A program made the position numbers and the translations under genes. Shown one piece after another: positions 55,504 through 64,000 of a stretch of DNA of 64,000 nt; position 1 is the first letter of the stretch; every line of letters begins with the position of its first letter. Source of the stretch: Nymphaea colorata (Eukaryota; Streptophyta; Magnoliopsida; Nymphaeales; Nymphaeaceae). The notes beneath the pieces were generated by a model that searched no databases, had not been told where the DNA came from, and saw only the letters and a program-made list of their open reading frames with translations. Location of the stretch: the NCBI RefSeq assembly GCF_008831285.2, contig NC_045142.1, positions 21,331,354 to 21,395,353 of the forward strand, written 5' to 3'.

Positions 55504-56143
55504 AGAAGCTGTAGCCTGTGAGGAAGTTGTAGCAGAAGAAGAAGACCCTTTCCCTATACTCGTTCTCCCTCCACCACGTTGTGAGAATTTGAGAGTTCGC
55601 CACAGAATACTCCGAAGATAACCCAGAAAGAAACTTTGCTACCATACCAGTTTCAAAATGTGATGCATAACAATGCTTGCAAGGTAGACGAAGAGCTTTT
55701 AACCGTTCATATGCAGCCGTCAATGTAGCAAAATACTGTGGCAGATTTTGATCTCCTTGCCGTATGTTACAAAGCTCTTCTTCCAATTGTAAAATTTTAA
55801 TAACATTAGTAGCATGAGAATACGTCTTCTTTAGCAAAGACCACATATCTTTAGCTTTGGTGTAGTATGCAATTGTTGGAGCTATACGGGACTCTACACT
55901 ATTCATAATCCATGCCATTACAATGTTATTATCTTCATCCCATGCAGCATATTTTCCTTTTTTCTCAAGGGGTTCATCTTCTTCAATAATATATTTCTTT
56001 CTATGACCCGCCACAGACATCATAAACACCCTGGACCAGATTTCATAATTCAAACCATCAAATTTGATTGTGGTTCCATACGAAAAGGAGTTACCAGTCA
56101 TCTTATATTCATTAGGACTTTCTGACCTACTGCCGTCAGCCAT
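55496..56143 (-). CDS. gag of F
   Basis: An open frame with start MADGSRSESPNEYKM at 56143 (an upstream Met at 56203 lies in the leader). Motifs NYEIWSRVFMMSVAGH, AKDMWSLLKKTYSHAT and RLPCKHCYASHFETGMV are close to gag of element D. The C-terminal part with the zinc knuckle is missing; after SVANSQIL the frame runs into about 30 unrelated residues, probably because of another deletion. Confidence 0.85.
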   Translation of the reverse strand: MADGSRSESPNEYKMTGNSFSYGTTIKFDGLNYEIWSRVFMMSVAGHRKKYIIEEDEPLEKKGKYAAWDEDNNIVMAWIMNSVESRIAPTIAYYTKAKDMWSLLKKTYSHATNVIKILQLEEELCNIRQGDQNLPQYFATLTAAYERLKALRLPCKHCYASHFETGMVAKFLSGLSSEYSVANSQILTTWWRENEYRERVFFFCYNFLTGYSFYG

Positions 56144-56959
56144 AGTAGGAAACAGAAAGAAAACTGACACACGATAGTAAGGATGCAAGTATGCAACAGT
56201 CAAATACCAAAGAGAAATATATTTCTACTATCCTCAAAGATCATACAGGCATCACATGATAGATAGCAAAAAACAATTCTGTAATCACATGAACTGCCCA
56301 CATCAAAACAACATAACAGAGAGTAGCATGATGGATAGCAAACAAATCTGTAATCATAGGAATTGCCCACGTCTGAACAGCATAACGGAGAGTAGAAGAT
56401 AGATTAAAGAATATAATTTTTTTGTTATTCTTGGTCGACCGCTATTGATTTCCAGTTTCTGCTGCTATCTGTCAACTGTTTACACCATCAGAAACTGAAA
56501 TAGCTGCTGTTTTCAGTTTCCACACACACCGTCAACACAAATTCTCCTTTCTGCTGAGTGTAAAATAAAACAGAAACTGTTGTTGTTTTCAGTCTCCTCA
56601 CACACCATAGGTAGAACATCATCCACTTCAAAAAGAAATCCACATTCATCACGCCTCAATCATCATAAAAAAATAGATCTACTCCACACGATCTGTTTTT
56701 CCTCATATCAAACAGTAGCCACGAGATCACTTAAGGATCTGATCACGCCTTCCACATAGGCATGATCAGTCCTTCTCCACGCAGCACACCCAAACTTTAT
56801 TTTTTTACCGCCTCCCTGTTGGTGGGTAAGAAGAAATAAAGATGGGCGACGAGAAGAGGAAAGAGAAAGAAGCCGCCGGAGGAATAAGTCACCGAAGAAG
56901 GAGAAGGAGTCGCCGAAAAACTTACTTGGTTCTCGCCGGCGGTGGAGGCTCTGATGCCA

Positions 56960-57152
56960 TGTTGAAATCAGAGAGAGAGAGCTGTTTTTCTTATTGATCC
57001 CGTAACCCTAATCTCAGGTTAAAAGAGATTAGGGTAAAGACTACATATTTACAATTTCAGTCCACTAAAATATTTGAAAATAATAAGTAGTCCCTAGTCC
57101 ACTTTCTAATATTACAGAAAGACTCAAACTGACTCTAAAAAGAACTTTAACA
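56960..57152 (-). repeat. 5' LTR of F with adjacent primer site
   Basis: 193 bp. TGGCATCAGAGCC at 56947-56959 on the minus strand is the primer site, with one change from the usual TGGTATCAGAGCC. Confidence 0.93.
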
Positions 57153-57157
57153 ATAAT

Positions 57158-57617
57158 CTAGGTGTAACTTTGAGGAATGGTAGGAGGGAAAGGTACTCTT
57201 TGCCTTCCATTTCATATAAAATAAATTAACTCAGATTATTGAAGAGATATAACAACACACTAGAAATGAAAAACATGACAGCTCAATCCTCTCAACCTAA
57301 TCAGCAGCAGCAAGATTCAATCTACTTGTTGTCAAAAACCGTAACATATACAACATGTCTTCTAATTGCCACAGCAATTGGTACTAACGCAGATCTTCAA
57401 ATAAGTCAACAACTAATTCAGAATCAATCGGTAAAATTTATAGCAGCAAACTGTCTCATTTTTTCTTTGAGAAAGAAGCCCCAACTTGGCGAACAAAACA
57501 CATCACACATACCCAAGCTATGATACCATGTGAACAAACTAAATATCTCACAAATAGGCAAATCTATGACACTTCTGAATCGCAAATTAATTTATTAAGA
57601 ACCTCACAAATAGCCCT
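57158..57617. other. Non-coding flank of element F
   Basis: No feature beyond a short unsupported plus frame at 57239-57523. Confidence 0.4.
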
Positions 57618-57710
57618 TTAAGAACTTGATCGACCAACAAACAGAAAACAACATGAGCTGTTGGGATCTCCAACAGCTTGAAACATAGCCCATGCAGAGT
57701 CCTCGGCTCT
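57618..57710 (-). CDS. Possible terminal exon of a minus-strand gene
   Basis: After a TAGCTGTAG acceptor the minus strand reads RAEDSAWAMFQAVGDPNSS and CCFLFVGRSSS, then TAA, 31 codons in phase 0. It is protein-like but not recognised. It could share a gene with the start exon at 58378-58395, but no connecting exons were found. Confidence 0.3.
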   Translation of the reverse strand, partial: RAEDSAWAMFQAVGDPNSSCCFLFVGRSSS

Positions 57711-57720
57711 CTACAGCTAA

Positions 57721-58377
57721 GATATTCAGATCGTAAAGCAGAAAAAGAAAATAAAATAAAATAAAAGACCACAAAGATAAGAAAAATAAAAAATAAGAGA
57801 TTACACAAAGCAAAAAAAATACATACTGCTGACTTCCTAACATAGTAGATGTCATCTACAGTAAAAGATATTCAGTGTTTCATATCAACATATGAAAATC
57901 ATGTCCACCACAGTAAGCATTTTCATTTACTTATGCCACAGACTAAGACTCGTTTAACCAATCCCTTGGCATTCAAATGCAGAAGAACCCATATGAATGA
58001 ATGCATACAGCAATACAAATATCATAACTGGATTGGAAAGCAAATGATGATCACATGATGATTACATACATATATGTTCATTCACTTTGACAACTACAAG
58101 AAAAAAATCAATACTGATTTAAATAATTCTGCTTCTCCTCAGACGCCTCAAAAAATAACATGAAAAAAGGGAAGTTAAAGAATTAAATTGCCTAAGAATT
58201 ACTTATGAAAGCTAATGACAGACTTAACGTACTCCAATGTGAATGAAATATAAAAAAGTGCTGTTGAAGCATACCAAAAACAAGGTATACATACACACAA
58301 AAAATTCATCAAACAACTTGAGGACTAGCACAACGAAGACAACAAATCAGTGAGAGGGACAAGAAAAGATAACATAC
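57721..58377. other. A-rich DNA, possibly intron
   Basis: Would be intron if the two flanking minus-strand exons are real. Nothing else seen. Confidence 0.35.
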
Positions 58378-58395
58378 AAGAGCTGCGTCGGCCAT
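58378..58395 (-). CDS. Possible first coding exon (MADAAL)
   Basis: On the minus strand ATGGCCGACGCAGCTCTT is followed by a strong GTATGT donor, with a GC-richer, GA-repeat leader upstream. The GCC after ATG fits a plant start context. Only six residues are coded, so identity cannot be inferred. Confidence 0.3.
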
Positions 58396-58496
58396 GGCAG
58401 ACGCACAGCCTTAGCCAGAGAGAGAGAGAGAACAGGTTAACATAGATGTTTCAGAAACGACCTCATATGAGAACACCCACCAGCGATTAGGGCTGG

Positions 58497-58564
58497 ACCA
58501 CCTTATTTCCGCAGGTCAGGGACGTAAATGACCACCTTCTTTCCGCAGGTCAGGGCTGTAAATC
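58497..58564. repeat. 34-bp tandem duplication
   Basis: ACCACCTTATTTCCGCAGG then TCAGGGACGTAAATG occurs twice with two or three changes, upstream of the possible start exon. Confidence 0.9.
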
Positions 58565-61144
58565 AGAGACAAAGAATGAGTATCTAAGCAGAGAAAGGTG
58601 TTTCGTCTCAGCCATGGCCTACTCAGAACCTGGATTGAGCGACAGAAAGGGAAAGGGAGTGGAGAAAGAAGGTTTAGTGCATACCTTGAAGAAGATCGGG
58701 AGCTCGGAGGGAGACGGGTTGCATGGCAGTTGAAGAAGAAGAGGGGAGACGCAGGGGAAGAGCTTGCAGCTGAGAGGTTTCATCGAGAGGAAAGGGATAG
58801 TGTGTGGGATGGAGTTTAGAAGTTCGTCTGGGTTTAAATGTTTGGGAAAGCAAACAATTTCTTGGCTTGAGAGAGAGAGACAAACGTTGAATACCGGAAA
58901 GAAGCCGAAAGTCTTCAAAAGAGTCCTTCCTTCTTGGGAATTAATTTCGATTTCCCGTTATCGCGGAATTCCTTAATTGTCTTGCTTTCCATTAATGAAT
59001 AACAAATAGTCCAACTGCAGATTAAAAAGGACGTTCATATTAGAATATTCCAGTCCCTTTCATTTTACGTACATGGTAAATTGGTGGATCCGGTGCCCAC
59101 CAATTAATATCCAAATACTCAATTTAATGTGTTTACAGACCCAGTAGTCATCAATGCTTTGCAAAACCTTTATCCAATAAATTAGGATCTGTATCCCATG
59201 GGAAATAAGCAGCTCCAAAAAAGTGCAAGGTTTCAAAGTGACCCAGTTTTGATTAGGTGATTTCATGTGAAACCAATCACTGACATGAATAAACAGGTCC
59301 AATTAAGAAACTAGATCTAGAACAGAAAATCTCGTATAAAAGGTTGCCATAAATTCAGTTTATGATTAAGAAGCCATTATCATTATCCCATTAAAAAATA
59401 TAATTTTGAAGCATAGATCCAACAGTTCCAACTTCCAAGCTTTTACAAATATCAATGAATTTAATAATTACACTAGGTAACATCATACTATCTTCTGTAT
59501 TCAATGAAGTCCTCACATGCATTCAAAGGAGTGCGATCATAAAACGGGAGGCCAAGAAATTATATGAAACAATTAGAAATTTAATTGTAGATGCTCTAAA
59601 ATGCGAACAAAAACATCTGAACGAGAAAAGGTAACAAAGTTCCATTTCCAAACAGTTCTCACTTGAATTACCAGAGAAATGGCGACAAAGAACATACCAA
59701 TCAACAGGTGAGTGTACACGACGGTAGTATCCAGGCTTTAAATATATGACAGTATAATATTCCCTTCACTGGACTGTTAAAGAAACAAATATAATATTGC
59801 ATCAATAATGTCCACTTCAACGCAACAGGGGTCAAAACAACATACAGAGAACCAAAGAAACTCAGTCTCGTAACACCTGAATCAGCCAACAAGACCAACA
59901 AGAATTACCAATGTATTCAGCAAAAAAGAATTAAAGAAGTAACAAAAATCATGGGAAAACCATAGACCAGCTTAAAGTTTAAAATGGACATCAACCACAG
60001 CACAGTCTTGTTTACTCTATACAAAAAAATTAATTCTGAGGTAGTGTTTGGATAAGGAAGCAAAATTGGGTTTAGTTGAAAACAGGTCTTTCATCCACAC
60101 AGAGGATGTTGACAAACTTTATACCACACAGAGGATGTTGACAAACTAAAAAAATAGAAGGCATCAAATGAAGATTTACATGAATGACTGGAAATGGTTG
60201 ATCTGGAAAAGAAAAAAAAGGCTTACATGACAAGAATATTAAGCTTGAGAAGGTTAACCTAAACTGGCTAGAAGGACTTGGATAAGTTTGCCCTCACTGA
60301 AAGTAGAAAAATCTCGATAATGGCTGACCACTGGATGTAGGATAGCTACCAATTTTATACCTCTTGCTCGTCTAATATTGTTTCCTGAAGAAGGATAAAA
60401 TGAGATGTTCATATCAACTGCAGCAACAGAGAAAGGAACAAAACTCTTTTCTCTCTTTTACTGCATTTGCTATCGTGTGAGACATTACAACTATAGAATG
60501 TAGAATGTACCGTTCAGGAGATCAAAGGTCAAAATGAATATAGAAGACACTTTAGCATGTCAAATGCGGCATACACAGTTCTGCGCCATAGAAGAAGCTC
60601 GACCTGTTATTTTTTCATGCATAATACTCCCTTAAAAGGTTAATGCATTCAGACCTAGTTCCGTAACAAATAATTTCAGCTCTGAAAGAAGCACAATTAA
60701 GAATGCAATAAGGTGAATGCAGCATGGCCATTTCTACCAAGCCTCCTTTACAATACTGTATTCAGACCTAGCCCTCTCTTCAGTGATACTCCAGCATATC
60801 AACTAGGTTTAAGCACTCTTCAAAACCTAACTTGTTCATCTAATTTCCAGTCACATGCAGTCCGTGCTAGCTACATGAAAGTGACGAAATCTAATTGATG
60901 CATTTGTTTAGTCATCTATATAGCTTTGACAAAAGTTTTACACTCAGTTTACGACTGGAGACCTATTATGACACGTCTAGACAATTGCATAAATGAAAGG
61001 AATTGCATCATGGATACATAAATACATACATCAGTGTCCAATGAAAGCAGTCTACAACTTTCTATAGATTGAGCGAGAGAGAGAGACAGTACAACAATGT
61101 CTTGCAGTAAGTACACATGAAAAGTTAGAAAATGCACTCTCAAG
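58565..61144. other. Intergenic DNA
   Basis: At 58598-58918 both strands are open, but no motif or splice pattern supports either. The rest is AT-rich. A small direct repeat, CACACAGAGGATGTTGACAA, occurs at about 60098 and 60125. Confidence 0.4.
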
Positions 61145-61400
61145 GTTTCTGTATGTGATTGTGGTTTTATGAGATACAATGTGTTTTTTGTCTGTAAGAA
61201 AGCTAAACATTGCACAGAAATTCATGAGAATGAGGGGAAATGATCTCTCAAGCTTCCCATATGCGATTAACGATCATTAACATCAATGAGGAAACACATA
61301 GGTTTCTCTTTAATGAAAGCACTCTCTTGCACAGAAATTCAAGAGAAATGTCAGACATTGGTGTATCATGGTTCCAATATGTGATTACTAATCATTGTTA
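61145..61400. repeat. Degenerate tandem repeat, about 105-118 bp units
   Basis: The phrase (A)GGTTTCTGTATGTGATT at 61145, AAGCTTCCCATATGCGATTA at about 61250 and ATGGTTCCAATATGTGATTA at about 61368 open successive units that also share TTGCACAGAAATTCA. Confidence 0.6.
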
Positions 61401-61819
61401 CCAACAAGAAAAAATGTTTTTCTAGAGCATATCCTTACCCTAAGTAAAATGTGTACAATCATGGCCAAGCTTGTCTATAGCTGAATATTGAACTTTCCAC
61501 AAGCTTTACTTCAAAATCGTTGTTCATATATGGCACAATCAAAACTAAAGCAGTTTCTATATTTAACAAGGATTTGAACTAACCTTTCTTTCTAAAGACA
61601 GAAATGTTTTCTCTGCTTTAGTACTTGTGTAAATCAATGATGGGTTTCCTTGGTATTTCAGCACGTGCAAATCAACATTTTCACTTACCAATTTGGGGCA
61701 TTTACTAATTGACCCAAATTTCAGAGGTAATGTCGGAATTTATGAACTGTTCTAAGCCCGCTGCCTGGTTCACCACAGCTTAAGAGTGGCCCTCCATATC
61801 AGTAAATATGCATTCTTTA
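61401..61819. other. Non-coding DNA
   Basis: Nothing recognised. Confidence 0.4.
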
Positions 61820-61825
61820 ACATCG

Positions 61826-61940
61826 AAGGTGTGCTCTCCTTGTACGCCACTAGGACCTCCTCCCTATCAAGTAGTCTGGTTTGCATTGAAGGTGTGCTCT
61901 CCTTGTACGTACCGTCATCCAAGTAGTCTGGTTTGCCTTG
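61826..61940. repeat. Short tandem duplication
   Basis: GAAGGTGTGCTCTCCTTGTAC plus AAGTAGTCTGGTTTGC, with a variable middle, occurs at about 61826 and 61888. The minus translation repeats YKESTPSM. Confidence 0.85.
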
Positions 61941-62088
61941 TGAAAGCTGCCGCACTGCAAGACTATTCTTGTGAAGGAAATGAAAGAATGCATCGAGGAG
62001 ACACCCACGCCAAAGTGTGTCAGCATCATCAAGGTGCTTCCCTGACTACTTTAAAGGACTGATTTTCAAACTTGCAATGACAATCCAG

Positions 62089-63260
62089 TCAAGGTTGGGA
62101 GTGACAGTTTCCGGCTCCAAGAACTGGGGCACTAGTATGCAACCTCTCCCTCTCTCCTTGTAATCGGCCTATGATTTCATCCCCAATGGTCTGATATCCC
62201 TCAAAACCCTTGCAATCAGATCTCAAAGGACCCTTCGAACCTTTATGAGGCTTTTCCCTTATTCTCATAGACTTGCCATTGGTAAGAGAATGCCCAACGT
62301 TGAACTTGCCCCTTTTTGGAACATGATTGCAAATCACCAAGGGAAAAATGTCACCAACTGTAATATCAAATAGTGGTGCCTCAGATCTTCGTTCCCTCGC
62401 GTCCCTGCATCTTGCTTTGAGTCGCCAGCCTCACCTCCTCCTTGATCGCCTGACTATTCATGCCATTCCCCCATGGCGGTTTCCACGGCTTCTTTGCACT
62501 CCTTCCATTCGCATGTGAGGCCTCCAGCAAAGCGACTTGGCGCTCTGCCAATAACTCCACATAAACATAAGAAGAATTATGCGTACCTTGCCGTTTGACT
62601 ATTGGAGATAGGGGAATGGTGCCTTTCTTGGGTGATCGAATGAATGTGCCCCTATGGCCTAAATGGTGCTTCCCAATTCCAACTATTTCTTTTTCCAACT
62701 TGAATCGGCATGAAGTATGAACAAGCATCCAAGATTTCATAAAATCTGGCTTGTTCCTTTTTCATCAACGTTAACGATTTTATAGCCATTTTCTTGTAGG
62801 TTCTCTTCACTTCCCGCAATCTCTTGCTTCATGACGTCAACACAAGGGAAATTATTGTTGCTACCATAAAAGTCGAGTTGATGACAGACCTTAACCATCT
62901 CTTTGTCTTGAGAGGCGGACACTACCTTTGCTATTTGTCCTCCATCCTTGTATGACAACTCTAGAATGTTTTAGTTCTGATTACCTTACCATCTAAGTTG
63001 TTAAGCAATTGTTCCAGCAGATCTTTGAAAGCCTTTTGTTGTGGCATTATCATTCCCAATCTCTTATTCATGGATTCTCGGGACTGCTCGATCTTCCCAA
63101 CCTTCCTTTCCATCGCCTCCATGAACTTGTCCATCATTTGGTGCTCTTCCTCCAATTGCTTGCAGAAGGATTCAAGAACTACAGGATCCTCATCCTCATT
63201 AGCAGACAATGTGAAGAGGTGGTTTGGTTTGGTGAATAAGACGACTGGCTCTGATACCAT
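62089..63260 (-). pseudogene. Front of an LTR element: leader and gag-like frames
   Basis: Directly left of a Met-tRNA primer site (63248-63260, TGGTATCAGAGCC on the minus strand) lies a 108-codon frame (63287-62961). From residue ANEDEDPVVLESF it is a strongly charged coiled-coil (CKQLEEEHQMMDKFMEAMERK in two parts), similar in style to N-terminal gag regions of plant Ty3/gypsy elements. Further minus frames (62958-62737, 62740-62381, 62340-62089) are joined by stops and shifts and carry no zinc knuckle or enzyme motif that I recognise. The superfamily is therefore uncertain. Confidence 0.45.
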
Positions 63261-63690
63261 TGTTAGCCACCACCTGCTAACATCCACCTGCTACAAGAAA
63301 ACACTCACCCCCACACACACTGCCTAACCCTGTTAGAGCAACCCTCACCAAAGGAAAATCCCTAGTTCATCAATAACCCTAATGACCCCCACAATTCCCT
63401 TATTTATAGTGATCTTCTGGATCAGTCCAGTAGACCTGATTCCTGATCTGAACCCTAGATTGTAACAGTCTCCAACCTGGTTCGTGAAATCGAGAGGCTC
63501 CTCACACTACCTAACCCTGTTAGAGCAACCCTCATCAGAGGAAAATCCCTAGTTCATCGATAACGCTAATGACCCCCACAATTCCCTTATTTATAGTGAT
63601 CTTCTGGATCAGTCCAGTAGACCCGATTCCTGATCCAAACCCTAGATTGTAACAATCTCCAACCTGGTTCATGAAATCGAGAGGCTCCTC
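63261..63690 (-). repeat. LTR (partial) with a 187-bp tandem duplication
   Basis: Starts TGTTAGCCACC next to the primer site. CACTGCCTAACCCTGTTAG at 63318 recurs as CACTACCTAACCCTGTTAG at 63505, and the two units match through GAAATCGAGAGGCTCCTCA with about ten changes. Each unit contains a TATTTATAGTGATC promoter-like box on the minus strand side. The LTR end lies beyond this point or outside the window. Confidence 0.65.
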
Positions 63691-64000
63691 AACTCGAACT
63701 GAGATGTATCCCCAACTTGGTTCTTGAAACTTAGTTGCTCCCCGTCCCGGTTCTTGAAGCTGATACGTCACTCCCTCGGTTCTTAAAACTGAGATGCCTC
63801 CACAACCCGGTTCTATGAAACAACTCCTACAACTAAACTCAGCTATGCCGAGAGGTTCTTGGCTCCGTCTAGTCCTTCCAAATCCAACCCCAACACTTTA
63901 GGATGGTCGGATTTGCAGCTCATCTCGAGTTGGACAGGTGGCAACACGTGGGGAGAGGGGCCCAACAGCTAAGACGATAGATTTGGGAGGCACCATAAGG
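63691..64000. other. Continuation of the LTR or flank
   Basis: Contains three loosely similar phrases of the type CCCGGTTCTTGAA(A/G)CTGA (63715-63815), possibly part of the same LTR. No gene. Confidence 0.4.

Larger units (their letters stand above)
52618..57152 (-). mobile_element. Ty1/copia element F with deleted RT core
   Basis: A 4.5-kb minus-strand copia element with exact ATAAT duplications (52613-52617 and 57153-57157). Leftwards from 57152: LTR, primer site (TGGCATCAGAGCC), leader, gag, protease, integrase, the start of RT, then directly the middle of RNase H, purine tract and LTR. The deletion removes the YVDD active site. Several frameshifts and stops lie in integrase. LTRs of about 194 bp differ at roughly nine positions plus a small indel. 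Confidence 0.95.

Noticed and set aside
58598-58918. Open frames on both strands as a gene
   Set aside because: The two strands are open over the same GA-rich DNA without splice sites, motifs or a supported start; probably a 5' leader or promoter region.
1-64000. CRISPR arrays, bacterial operons, tRNA or rRNA genes
   Set aside because: None seen. Direct repeats here are LTRs, tandem duplications or microsatellites. The tRNA-like matches are primer binding sites of 9-14 bases.

Overview
This is nuclear DNA of a flowering plant. The evidence is AT-rich non-coding sequence, GT-AG introns with pyrimidine tracts, plant-type Ty1/copia retrotransposons primed from initiator-Met tRNA, small TIR transposons, and fragments of plant gene families (condensin-2 subunit D3, a PDR/ABCG transporter, a leucine-rich-repeat type receptor kinase). 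The species cannot be read from the sequence. One 100-base run of N at 3266-3365 is an assembly gap. I see no intact host gene and no RNA gene, CRISPR array or prokaryotic operon.

Layout. 1-8.1 kb: AT-rich DNA with a Tourist-like MITE (726-925), a decayed condensin-2 D3 gene end (minus strand, 3366-4596), a dispersed repeat (5.2-6.3 kb) and a hAT-like element with an exact 8-bp target duplication (7174-7761). 8.1-13.2 kb: a nearly complete copia element (element 1) with one long pol frame and a broken gag. 13.2-36.1 kb: a stretch with well-spliced but unidentified plus-strand exons. One of these exons is split by a three-level nest of copia elements: A (15566-31211) lies in the exon, B (19008-29243) lies in A on the other strand, and C (20692-25999) lies in B. 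Each level has a recognisable 5-bp target duplication. C belongs to the same family as A and carries an inverted front half. 36-43.4 kb: a truncated A-family copy, a copia element D on the minus strand, and the 3' half of copia element E. 43.57-47.33 kb: a PIF/Harbinger-like TIR element that carries a receptor-kinase fragment and is itself hit by a TRIM element. 47.4-48.3 kb: a decayed ABCG exon and an unidentified terminal exon. 52.6-57.2 kb: copia element F, whose reverse transcriptase core is deleted. 61.8-64 kb: the start of another LTR element on the minus strand, with a duplicated LTR segment.

How the parts relate. The window is mainly a transposon burial ground. The target duplications order the insertions: host exon, then A, then B, then C. 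A and C are the same family, so that family was active both before and after B arrived. Almost every element is disabled by stops, frameshifts, substitutions in catalytic motifs (YVDD to YVGD in A and YVND in B, RNase H D to N in element 1) or deletion. The most unusual objects are C, which looks like a reverse-transcription template-switch product, and the kinase-carrying TIR element. I found nothing that looks like a new functional system.
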